NCBI GenBank assembly: GCA_001936135.1
Contig: CP012811.1
Location: 992,001-1,056,000 of the forward strand
Source of the DNA: Saccharomycopsis fibuligera x Saccharomycopsis cf. fibuligera
Taxonomy: Eukaryota > Ascomycota > Saccharomycetes > Ascoideales > Saccharomycopsidaceae
Length of the DNA: 64,000 bases
Direction: 5' to 3'
Under the pieces are notes generated by a model. It did not search any database, was not told the origin of the DNA, and saw nothing but the letters and a program-made list of their open reading frames with translations. A program made the position numbers and the translations under genes. The stretch's first letter is position 1, and every line of letters begins with the position of its first letter. Positions 1 to 9,035 of this stretch are shown here, piece after piece.

Positions 1-1
1 T

Positions 2-526
2 GTGTCATTATGTTTGAGATATGATTTGTTCAAGTATCATGAAGCTAATCCAAAAACTGAATTCCATCATTTGAATAAGTACCCAAAAACTTACTTTACT
101 AGCGCATTTACAGGCTATGTTGTTGGCTTATTAGCTACTATGTTTTCTTTGCATTACTTCAAAACTGGGCAGCCTGCTTTATTATACTTGTGTCCAAGTA
201 TTATCTTATTCACATTTACTACCGCTTTAGTTAAGGGTGAAGTCAAAACATTGCTCAAATTTAGCGAAGAAGAAAAAGATGAAGAACTTGAGCAAAGTAA
301 AAATGTTATCAACGAAAGCAGTAAAGAACCAGAAGATAAAATTGGGGACGTTAGCACCCCAAAGACTTGGGATGCTTTTTTGAAATACGACTTGCCTGAT
401 GAAGGCGAAGACGATGACGAAACTTACGTTTTAACAGCAGCTCAAGAAATCGATGAGGCTGATGATACTGAGTTTAGTGATGAAGATTTGGAAGATGAAG
501 AAAGCGATGATGATGACGAATATTGA
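2..526 (+). CDS. Signal peptide peptidase-type intramembrane aspartyl protease, C-terminal part (5' end outside window)
   Basis: Only the last 174 residues are visible; the frame is open from the window edge, so the true start lies upstream. The segment has a hydrophobic helix (about residues 35-55), then the sequence QPALLYLCP, which is the PAL motif of the presenilin/SPP family, then a last hydrophobic stretch and a strongly acidic, Asp/Glu-rich tail of about 90 residues. Family members cleave membrane-spanning segments in the ER; the two catalytic aspartates lie upstream of this window. The closest S. cerevisiae relative is Ypf1. The long acidic tail is low complexity and is not needed to recognise the family. 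An ordinary presenilin is unlikely because of the context around the PAL motif. Confidence 0.85.
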   Translation: MSLCLRYDLFKYHEANPKTEFHHLNKYPKTYFTSAFTGYVVGLLATMFSLHYFKTGQPALLYLCPSIILFTFTTALVKGEVKTLLKFSEEEKDEELEQSKNVINESSKEPEDKIGDVSTPKTWDAFLKYDLPDEGEDDDETYVLTAAQEIDEADDTEFSDEDLEDEESDDDDEY

Positions 527-1407
527 AATGATTACCTTTTTTTTCATGTGATTACCTTTTTTTCCATTTTGTACAATAGCGATCATATTATGTGGATCTG
601 TGATACTCAATCGTTGCAGGTATTGATATTATAATTATATTGTCAATGTCAGGCATATCGGTATATATGCATCGATTTTGCTTACTTGTTTATTAACTGT
701 TATCTCTAATAATGACTATGATTATAAAGGTTTTGAGATCTTTCAGTACTTCAGCAGGCAATCTCTATTCACCCTTTCTTACACTACTATGTTTTTCATT
801 TTATAAATTTTCACCTCTTTAATTAACTTTTATTATAATTTTAGTTCATGTGGTCTACCCTTTTGAATCATTTACCGTTTGTTTGTTTTTTCACTTTTTG
901 ATTTTACTTCACCTTATTCTGTGTTTTTTAGGTTGTTTGTTTGACATACATACTTTCTTTCAAAAGCGTTTGATATACATATATTTATACCAATACCTAT
1001 ACCCATGCTACTCTTCAGAATTGTAATAAGTGATTGAAATAAATAAGCAATAGTTCGTTATACGAACTTTATTGAACATTTCAACATTGGAGATTGGTAT
1101 TCTTACAATATCTCACCCTTAATATTCAATGATGTAGCTGTATCATTATAGACTCTCAAATATAAACTCTGGTATTGAAAAAACTCCATTGTTGTGTATG
1201 TTATTGCCGGAATACGTATCTGCAAAGCTACATATTACAGAATAAGAATTCTTCTCTAAACTTGATTTTAACTGTTTTTCAAGCTGTTATTGTCTGCTTG
1301 TAAACATATTACTTGCAGCTAGTAACTTTTAAGGATAATAAAGGCTTGGAAAAAAAAACTTGTAATGATTACCCTAAATTTTAACGCCATACACACAGAC
1401 CCTTATC

Positions 1408-1515
1408 TTTTTTTTTTCACACATAACATCGATTTATTATTCCTGTATAAACGATAGAAAATATAATCTTATAAACTTATCTATATAGTATATACAGTAT
1501 AGTTCTAGTGAGAAT
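1408..1515 (-). repeat. Dispersed A-tailed repeat, copy 1
   Basis: Read on the minus strand, this stretch has the TATA-rich core (ACTATATAGATAAG), then AATAAATCGATGTTATG, then a run of 10 A. The copy at 3537-3807 has nearly the same core and end. The far (5') limit is unclear. The class is not settled: it could be the remnant of an LTR or of an A-tailed non-LTR element. It is a fossil with no coding content. Confidence 0.55.
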
Positions 1516-1663
1516 GCTGTTTCTTGTTCTATCATAAACGTCTGTGGTTCATCATGCGTATAGTATTCATGGATCTAGTTTCTAGCACACTACCAATTTT
1601 TCCTAAATTTTCACAGCGAAATACTTTGTACAGTTCACTTTTTCTGCTACCCTCAAAAGCTAA

Positions 1664-1699
1664 AATTTCGTGACCATCAGATGCATTGGTCACGAAATT
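1664..1699. repeat. Perfect inverted repeat, 13-bp arms, 10-nt spacer
   Basis: The left arm AATTTCGTGACCA (1664-1676) and right arm TGGTCACGAAATT (1687-1699) are exact reverse complements. It lies about 260 bp upstream of the uL11m gene. It could be a pair of sites for a dimeric regulator or a hairpin in a transcript. Confidence 0.9.
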
Positions 1700-1961
1700 G
1701 ATGATCACTGAGCTTCATATTAGCTCCCAGTTTCCGTATATTCGATAATAAACCCGTATGAAGGGTATATAGTAAATCCGGGTATCCCCATTTTCCTCGT
1801 TTCTTGAATTTTTTAATTTTTTTTTTTATATACCTCAGCGGGAAATCAACATGTCAGATTCAAAAAAGTGCATCATCATATCATAACCTGCTCATCAATA
1901 TCCTCAAATATTCACAAATTCCAACAGATTAACCGCATCGCGTAATATTGATAAAATAATA

Positions 1962-2408
1962 ATGTCTGCTAAGGCTGTCAAAAACATAACCATCAAGCTT
2001 ATAGTTGGTGCAGGAAAAGCCGCACCTGCTCCACCAGTGGGTCCAGCCTTAGGTTCGAAAGGTGTCAAAGCCATGGATTTCTGCAAAGAATTCAATGCTA
2101 GAACTGCTGGTTATGTGGTAGATACGCCAGTTCCTGCTATAGTTACCGTTAAGCCAGATAGATCATTCACGTTCGAATTGAAATCACCTCCTACTGGGTT
2201 TTTACTTATGAAAGCTGCTGGGATTAGCAAAGGTGCTGCTGAAGTTGGTGGTGATAAACCGGGGGTTGCAAAAATTAGTTTGAAACATGTTTATGAAATT
2301 GCCAAGATCAAGAAAACAGATGCTAGACATAAAGATTTGGATTTGAGAGGAATTTGCAAGTCCATTATAGGAACGGCTAAGAGTATGGGTATTGAAGTTG
2401 TGCTATAG
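1962..2408 (+). CDS. MRPL19: Mitochondrial large-subunit ribosomal protein uL11m
   Basis: The 148-residue product is a complete L11-family protein with no extra domains. The N-terminal domain carries the proline-rich [18 protein letters not shown] segment (about residues 18-35). The C-terminal rRNA-binding domain has the [12 protein letters not shown] region and ends in the conserved [10 protein letters not shown] motif. This bacterial-type pattern marks the mitochondrial protein rather than the cytosolic uL11 (Rpl12). In mitochondria uL11 binds the GTPase-associated centre of the large rRNA. The ATG at 1962 gives the standard N-terminus, with no separate cleavable presequence obvious. The gene stands alone, with long non-coding stretches on both sides. 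Confidence 0.93.
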   Translation: MSAKAVKNITIKLIVGAGKAAPAPPVGPALGSKGVKAMDFCKEFNARTAGYVVDTPVPAIVTVKPDRSFTFELKSPPTGFLLMKAAGISKGAAEVGGDKPGVAKISLKHVYEIAKIKKTDARHKDLDLRGICKSIIGTAKSMGIEVVL

Positions 2409-3153
2409 ATTTCCGGATGTTAGGAGCTAAAGGAAGAGGAACTAGAAGAATTTTATGCATGGTTTGAAGAAAAAAAGTTGCAAAGAAGTTGAGACATATG
2501 CTTGCAATTGTTTTGTTGTGTTATTTTAAGGCTGATTTTTTGATAGTGGGATACTATTCTATTATATTGATATATTGGAAACAGTTGAATCCGGTGTGAA
2601 AGTAGACAATCAAGCAAATGTGCATTAATACATGGGTATCACAGTGGTAAAGCTATGTTGTTAGTTTGAAAAGACATAATAATTATAGTTGCAGGTTTTA
2701 ATAATACATCAATGGCATTTATGAGAACTTGGGTATTTAAAATGGTCATATTAGAGACATTTCAATATTTCTTGTACATAGAAAAATACAGAAAATATTT
2801 TTTGATTGGTTGTTTGTTTTTCTCACGCAAAGGAAATGTAATTTTCACAGATATAGAAGAGAAGTTTTCTAATAAAGGGCGGAAAACAGAAGATGAAGAG
2901 CTCTGTTTGTTCATGGCCATGGCACTGAGTTTTACAACATCCGCTTTCAATATTATTGCAAAAAGAAAAAAAATACCATAACCGACTCCACAGAAATGCA
3001 TCAAAGCACAAGCAACGGGTTAAATCAAAAAATTCAATGATATTGTAAAACGCAAAAGAAGATTTAAAGTTGAAGTTACAAGTATAATAATGAACTAATC
3101 TGGTAGACTCGTTAGTGGTTTTCAGGCGTGAATAATTGATAACAAAAAAAGAA
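2409..3153. other. Intergenic region, 0.75 kb
   Basis: No supported gene. An 89-codon open frame (2712-2981) looks like chance: it is Lys/Phe-rich, has no recognisable domain and overlaps frames on the other strand. Confidence 0.6.
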
Positions 3154-3236
3154 CTCCTCATCAGGGGCTCGAACCCTGGACATTTCGGTTCCTTATTTAT
3201 AAAAGCCGAACGCTCTACCAACTGAGCTAATAAGGA
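3154..3236 (-). tRNA. tRNA-Lys(UUU) with a short intron
   Basis: On the minus strand a full cloverleaf can be drawn: acceptor TCCTTAT/ATGAGGA (one T-G pair), D arm GCTC-AGTTGGTA-GAGC, anticodon stem TTCGG/CCGAA, T arm CAGGG-TTCGAGC-CCCTG, discriminator G. The mature form is very close to the S. cerevisiae tRNA-Lys(UUU) sequence. The space between the two anticodon-stem strands is 17 nt instead of 7, which implies an intron of about 10 nt after position 37. Removing it leaves the loop CTTTTAA, with anticodon TTT. A-box and B-box Pol III promoters are intact. Confidence 0.93.
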
Positions 3237-3536
3237 TGGAGTTTTTTTTCGCTGAAAACCCAGATTAACAATAGAAAAGGATATATGAAATAAATATGGG
3301 GGGATAAGAAAAGTAGGATAACATCCAGCGATACACGAAAATTAGTCCATATCGACACCTACTTAATATTTCAAAAGAAATACTCCCGCCTACGGAAAGA
3401 TAAGGACTTTGATTGGAAAACCATTACAATTTCTAGTCTTATTTACTACATCACTACGGCAATGAATTAGACAATACATCAGTGTTATCTTAGTGAGTGG
3501 AAGATGGTATTGAAGTGAGACCCTTTTCTTTTTGAC

Positions 3537-3556
3537 TGTTGACAACAAAACGAAGT

Positions 3557-3587
<31 letters not shown>

Positions 3588-3807
3588 ATTATCAGCTATC
3601 CTTGACTAAAATCTCTCTTACATCTATTTCAAATCCAAATGGTCCATTAAAGTCTAACTAATACTGACGGGAATTTCACTCATATAAGTTTTCCCTATAC
3701 AATAACAACTAAACTATACTATATATACTATATAGATAAATTTATAAGATTAAATTTTTTTTATTGTTTTTATATAAATAATAAATCGATATTATGTGAA
3801 AAAAAAA
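3537..3807 (+). repeat. Dispersed A-tailed repeat, copy 2 (longest)
   Basis: Starts at TGTTGACAAC, contains a 27-A run, then the core CAATAACAACTAAACTATAC and TATATATACTATATAGAT, then AATAAATCGATATTATGTG and a final run of 9 A. It shares its start motif with the copies at 5518 and 26236, and its core and end with those at 1408 and 26236. It lies 300 bp upstream of the tRNA-Lys gene. It may be a solo LTR (TGTTG start) or an A-tailed non-LTR/SINE-like remnant. It is non-coding and old, judging by the divergence between copies. Confidence 0.6.
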
Positions 3808-5517
3808 GTTAGAATTGTGATGAGACGGCCATAACATTTGGTACCTGCAACTGTAAATCCAAGGACCAGTTGTAATTTTGATTTCTTCGGTTTCCTTCCA
3901 GATGATTTGGGAAAGTTTGCATTTCAAAACGTAATGATTAAGATAGTGTGCTTTGCTATGAAGGCGTGAGGCTTGGTAAGAACAGCAACGGCACAGGCGG
4001 TAAAGCAAAATGCCGATGTTGAAAATATGTAGATATTACATAAACCCAGGGTTTGTTAATTAACCAGTAACGCCTTTTCTTTTGCTTATCACTTATTGGG
4101 CAAAAAGACTGCAATCTTTTTAGATATTTCAGGTGGTAAATCCGGAGGTGGTAAGTATTGAGCAACTATAATATGTGCTATTTTGACTATTTTGCGTAAA
4201 GAGAAAGTTATAAGGTTGTAAATTATCAAGGTTTGTTAAAAAGAAGAAATACAAAAACTGGAGATAAATGATGCTTGAATTTTAACATTATCTTTTACTT
4301 TTTCTTTTTTTCCCTATATCGCCAGATTTAACCATTTATTCGATGTTTTGATTGTTTATGTGCAATAGTTTTCGGTGGATTATTTTAAGTTTTTTCATTT
4401 TGAAAGTAAGGCATAAGTTGGAAAAGATTGTTTTCAGCTGGAATATTATCCAAGATTTCCGTTACATTTGTGGTTTGGTAAATTTTATTTGTTTCAATGA
4501 TATAATAGAGGTAATCTTTGTCACTGAAGATGGTTCTTTGTGTACAATTACCAACTAATATATTGGTGATGAGTCTTGTCTTTTCAAGACCAATTTTGAA
4601 TTTTTGGAAGATTTTGTCTATTACGGATTATTCTCTTCATCATTTTTTGCTTTAATGTTTTGGAGTAACTCACCTTTCTGTTATCAGCCACAGTTTGCTA
4701 CTGTTTCTAAATCATATCAATACATAATCCAAGTTTCTTTTGCTTGCTACCATGCTCGCCACAGTTCTAGCTCATGTCATAGAACCACAAAGTCCTTGAA
4801 GAGTTTGTTCAGTTAAGGCAGTATCATTTAACAAGTGGTCAACTCTATGCGTCATTGCTTTATTAAGTTTAATTTCTTTCGCAAAATTGTTAGTATCATA
4901 TTTAGCAGAATAGCTAATATTGTCGATTTGTTTTTAAAGCTCGTGTGGCTCAACGGTAAACTTGTTGACTTTCGTTATTCTAAACAAGCTTTTGCGAACG
5001 TATTGAGAGGATTATCACAATCACCAACCGTTACTTTAAGGATTGAATTAACGCACTATTGTTTTTTGCCTGTGAGTTATGGGAATTCATCATTGTTTGG
5101 AAGCTTTTTGATGACTCTGGGATACCAATTATATCCTACATAAAGAAAATAGCTTGAAATTGACGGAAGTGCAGTTGCCTGTTTCTGAAGGTTAGTACTT
5201 TAACTCTAATATCCTTGAGCATTGTAATTGGTTTGGTGCCATGATTGGATAGAGTAGTTCGCACCATAGCGTTGTGGTGATGAATCAAAGCTCACGATTA
5301 TTGAGTTGAACTGTATATAAATAGTAATCAGACTAAATAGAGCAAATATTACGGTTGAGGTATTAATACTAGTAAAATGCAGTTCAGTAAAGATAGGTAT
5401 CACTTAACAGGTAATTTGCATATAGTACAACATGGCAGAAAATGATAGAAAATATTGCAAAAAATGCCTACAACTAGATCCGATCCTAGTATCTTGAGCT
5501 CAATTTTCGCCATTAAC

Positions 5518-5640
5518 TGTCGACAACGACAACGACAACAAATTGAAACGAAATAATAACAACTGAATCATACTATATTGACTATATTGACTATATAGAT
5601 AGGCTTATAAGAATTATAAGAATTCATTTTTTATCAGTTA
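5518..5640 (+). repeat. Dispersed repeat, copy 3 (diverged)
   Basis: Starts at TGTCGACAACGACAAC, then AATAATAACAACTGAATC and a duplicated ACTATATTG block before ACTATATAGATAGGC. The 5' half and TATA-rich core match the other copies. The 3' end, including the A-tract, is not recognisable. Confidence 0.45.
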
Positions 5641-6190
5641 AACCCTATTTTATTTGATCTATAATGCTCTATTATAAACACTTTACTTCAGTCATTGTTT
5701 TGATTTCTAGTTTTAGTGAAGCGTTTGTTGCTCACTTTTTTTTTTTTTTTTTTTTTCAGTTTACCTAGCTACAGAAAAAACAGTTAAGACTGCACCTTTT
5801 TATCTCATTGAGGGGATAAAATCTTTCATGCTCTATTACACAATCTCTTTTACAATTAGGTTTGTCACCAAAGAACAGATTAGACACCATACATCAATGT
5901 ATGCTGCGACTATGCTGAGCATACTAATAAGCATAGTCAAGCGGCTGCTTATGAAGCTTGTATGCCGTAGACACGTATAAAAATCATCGTTCGCGGGCAC
6001 ATAACATTGATGGGCCAATTGCGTTCAGAAGAAATCGGATTTCAAACTCAGAAAAAAAATTGAAAAGCACTGGCTGATAGATAGGATAGAGAATATGGAG
6101 AAATGCGCTCGTACAGAACAGAGTGCAAGCTTGATATAGAGGTCCACAAAGAACTACATAAAATCAACTACCCACTCACCAGGTCACACA

Positions 6191-6715
6191 ATGTCTGCTT
6201 CCAGAGAACCTTCCACCAATTTTTACATTGAAACCAACCCTACGCCTTTGCCAGACAGCATCCCAAAGGTTGACGAAATTGGTGCTACTTCTGCTCCTTT
6301 ATTGTCGGCTTCCTATTTCATTGGTGCTAGATGTCAACCATACAATGATGACTTTATGGCTTGTAAAGAAGAAAAAGCCGGCAATGGTGAGTTTGGGTGT
6401 TTGAAGGAAGGTAGAAGAGTCACTAGATGTGCTGCCTCTGTGCTCTCCGATATCAATAAACACTGCTTGGACAGTTTCAGATTACACTGGAGATGTCTTG
6501 AACAAAATAACCACGAATTGAAAAATTGCAGAAAAGCTGAAGTATTATTCAACAAGTGTGTTTTTGACAATTTGAAATTAGAGAAGAAAATCCCAGGTGT
6601 CCGTGAAGGAGAAACACCAATTCACTTGAAAGAAAAACCATTATACTTACCAAATGTGGAGGATTATGATTCAAGAATTGCTTACAAACAGGCTAAAGCT
6701 GATGGTAAAATCTAA
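6191..6715 (+). CDS. NDUFA8: NADH dehydrogenase (complex I) accessory subunit, NDUFA8/PGIV type
   Basis: The 174-residue protein has four exact CX9C motifs (C48/C58, C70/C80, C92/C102, C113/C123), i.e. two twin-CX9C modules, which is the diagnostic pattern of NDUFA8 (the PGIV, 19-20.8 kDa subunit). There is no N-terminal presequence, as expected for a Mia40 substrate that folds by disulfide formation in the intermembrane space. The subunit stabilises the membrane arm of complex I. S. cerevisiae has lost complex I, so this gene helps place the organism. The ATG at 6191 follows an A-rich leader (TCACACAATG) and gives the expected N-terminus. Confidence 0.9.
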   Translation: MSASREPSTNFYIETNPTPLPDSIPKVDEIGATSAPLLSASYFIGARCQPYNDDFMACKEEKAGNGEFGCLKEGRRVTRCAASVLSDINKHCLDSFRLHWRCLEQNNHELKNCRKAEVLFNKCVFDNLKLEKKIPGVREGETPIHLKEKPLYLPNVEDYDSRIAYKQAKADGKI

Positions 6716-7283
6716 GAAAGATCCTTCTTTCAATTTCAAATTTAGAATAAACAAAAAAAAAAAAAAAAAAAAAAAAAAACAAATTCTGTTGTATTGATCA
6801 TGTAAAGACATTTGACACGACAATTCAATACAACATGAAGAGCATTTTCGCTTTCTGTTTAGTACCAGATTAATACGAAATGTTTATGCATTTTCACGAA
6901 GCTTCAACTTGGATTTAAAGAGAAAGGATTCAGATCAAATTAAAAAGCTTAAATTCTTTTTTCCAATAAATTCAGGCTGTGTATCTTCATAAAAACCTTC
7001 ATTTAGCCATTTTTTGCTTTTATCCTTTTTTCTCTCAGAATTACACTTTGTGTTATGTTTATGTTACTATTTTATTTTTTTCCCAATAAAAACTTGACCG
7101 TGCAAGTATTTATATTATGTTTCCTCGAAGGAAAACAGTTGGCTAGTTTAATGAACGTCACCAATGCTATAAAAGTTGAAGAGATTGTAGAGGTCATAAG
7201 GAGAAGATCAAAAAAAAAAAAAAAAAAAAAAAAAAAATAGCGAGAAAAAAGACTCATTAACAATTTAAATAAGTATAAATAAC
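6716..7283. other. Convergent intergenic region with two long A-runs
   Basis: Separates the 3' ends of the complex I subunit and COG2 genes. It contains A runs at 6753-6779 (27 nt) and 7210-7237 (28 nt), each within about 75 bp of one of the stop codons. No gene is visible. Confidence 0.7.
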
Positions 7284-8759
7284 TCAACTTTTCTTACTTA
7301 AGTTGCTGTGCTTCATTATTTTGAGAAAGTTTTCCTCATCACCAAGCATAAGGTATATTCCTAAAAGTTCTAATAACTCCGCTTTGTTAGTAGTTGCAGA
7401 ATTATCATAACTTTTTTCCACTTGTTCCTGAAGCTTAAGTCTTGCAAATGCTTCTTTAAGATCGCTTGGTGTATTTCTTACAAGTCCGTGAATATCTGTG
7501 CTACTTGCGCTGACAGAGTTATTAGTGGTTGGCAATGTATTTGTATTTGCAATAGTCGTAGCAACAATACTGGCATCAGCAATTTTCCTCAAATATTCAT
7601 CTAGAATAGATTTGAATTCGAGTCTTAGCTTATTAACTCTCTTGAGCTGCTCGTCCAAAAATTTGTTTCCGATAGACTGTTGGACCTCGCCAATACGATG
7701 ATACTCATTATTGTTGTTATTGTTGCTGTTTGTACTGTGTGCTTGATTGAAGTTGTCTTCTGAATTATTATCCAAAAGATCATGTATTGTCAAGGCGTTT
7801 AGCTGCTTTATATTTTGTGTTATATCATTTGCCAAAAATCTGTTTTCTGAGAATTGGGTATCAAGATACTGGTTTTTATTGTTGTCTTTTGCTGTTGTCA
7901 ATGAGTTTTGAGAAAGCCTTGATGTCAAGTATTGCTGAAGTTGATGGATTGACAAGTACAAAGATGTTAACTCTTTTATCACTTCAATTGTCAAAACATT
8001 ATTTATGCCATCGCCATTATCGTTTTCTAGTACTGCATCCAAAATATCTACTTTGTCTATGTTATCAGAGTCACTGTCATCATCTGTTCCATAATTATCA
8101 TCCTCGGAGTCAAGCTCCATCAAGTTTTTATTTTTTTCTTGTTTTTGTATATCTCTTTCTATGTTTGAATGTTCGTTAATCAATTTTTCAAAGCTATCTA
8201 TCAACTTGAATAATAAATGAGCTTTCTCCAAAAAGCTAGTTAACTTGAATATTTTCTTTTTGAAAAAAATAGCATCGTTCACGGTATTGAAATCTTTTTC
8301 AAAGTTGCTTTGTTGACTTTTCAAATTTTTGAAATAATTCACAATTGATATTTTAATGCTGGAGACCAAATTTAAAAAATTGTCATTATTTATAGATTGG
8401 CCCAACTTGATAAAATCATGATAGTCATTATTGACCAAATTTAAAAGTTCATCATCCAAATCATTATTCAATTTGCTCAATTCATTATTGAGATCATTCA
8501 ACAATACAAATCGGAAATTCTTGTAAAGAAACTCATCCACATTGAAGTCATCAACGACTTTTTTTTCGCGTAACTTTACAGTTGCTGGATCATTTTTATC
8601 AACTGCTTCATTCTCGCTCAGTATTAATGTACTAAGATTGGCGGAAAAGGATTCCTTTGTGACTTTATTCAAAAAGGGAAAGTCATCTGTGCCATCCAAA
8701 ATATCAAAAAGGTCCTCTTGGTTTGTATTTTTGTGGTCGTCTGTGATACTAAAAGACAT
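7284..8759 (-). CDS. COG2: Conserved oligomeric Golgi complex subunit 2
   Basis: The 491-residue product contains, at about residues 70-140, the COG2 N-terminal signature: a DVDEFL-like start (FNVDEFLYKNFRF), then short helices and LLNLVNNDYHDFIKLGQSI, followed by coiled-coil-rich sequence. COG2 belongs to lobe A of the COG tether, which captures recycling vesicles at the Golgi. The middle has an acidic run (LDSEDDNYGTDDDSDSDN) and the C-terminal third has Asn/Thr-rich low complexity, which is common in this genome. The ATG at 8759 is the first in the frame. The C-terminal half is hard to align by eye, as in other yeast Cog2 proteins. Confidence 0.75.
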   Translation of the reverse strand: MSFSITDDHKNTNQEDLFDILDGTDDFPFLNKVTKESFSANLSTLILSENEAVDKNDPATVKLREKKVVDDFNVDEFLYKNFRFVLLNDLNNELSKLNNDLDDELLNLVNNDYHDFIKLGQSINNDNFLNLVSSIKISIVNYFKNLKSQQSNFEKDFNTVNDAIFFKKKIFKLTSFLEKAHLLFKLIDSFEKLINEHSNIERDIQKQEKNKNLMELDSEDDNYGTDDDSDSDNIDKVDILDAVLENDNGDGINNVLTIEVIKELTSLYLSIHQLQQYLTSRLSQNSLTTAKDNNKNQYLDTQFSENRFLANDITQNIKQLNALTIHDLLDNNSEDNFNQAHSTNSNNNNNNEYHRIGEVQQSIGNKFLDEQLKRVNKLRLEFKSILDEYLRKIADASIVATTIANTNTLPTTNNSVSASSTDIHGLVRNTPSDLKEAFARLKLQEQVEKSYDNSATTNKAELLELLGIYLMLGDEENFLKIMKHSNLSKKS

Positions 8760-8885
8760 TTTCTGCTAGCGTTCAAGCGTGTGTTGGCGTTAAATATCTG
8801 TATGTTTTCTTCTATCTGTTTCAAAACTGGTTGCGTATACCATTTCGACATGTTGTTGTACACCAATTTTTGATGCAATAATATA

Positions 8886-8891
8886 CACGTG
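8886..8891. promoter_or_regulatory. CACGTG E-box upstream of COG2
   Basis: A palindromic CACGTG sits about 130 bp upstream of the COG2 start, in a 276-bp gap shared with the EFR3 3' end. It matches the Cbf1-type bHLH site. Function is inferred from the motif alone. Confidence 0.45.
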
Positions 8892-9035
8892 ATGAGTCAC
8901 ATGATTCTCACATATAGGAAGAGTAACACACCTTTTCTTTCATTACATGTAGAATACTTTATTAACTACAGTAATAATAATGTTAATAATAATGATATTG
9001 TTATCAGAATCATTGTATATGTATTATTTCTTAGC

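Larger units (their letters stand above)
527..1961. other. Intergenic region, 1.4 kb
   Basis: No convincing reading frame. It holds an inverted copy of the A-tailed dispersed repeat (about 1408-1515) and a perfect 13-bp-arm inverted repeat (1664-1699), both listed separately. The rest is AT-rich with no recognisable structure. Confidence 0.6.
3237..6190. other. Gene-poor stretch, 3 kb, with repeats and possible relic frames
   Basis: Holds two copies of the dispersed repeat (3537-3807 and about 5518-5640), a 27-A run (3562-3588) and a 21-T run (5736-5756). Between 4350 and 5145 three short open frames on the plus strand follow each other, and their composition is less AT-rich than the surroundings. 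They could be the worn remains of a gene, but I recognise no family. No intact gene is visible. Confidence 0.6.

Noticed and set aside
2712-2981. 89-codon open frame
   Set aside because: Biased composition, overlapping frames on the other strand, and no recognisable domain.
2823-3221. 132-codon frame overlapping the tRNA-Lys gene
   Set aside because: It runs through the tRNA on the same strand and is a chance frame.
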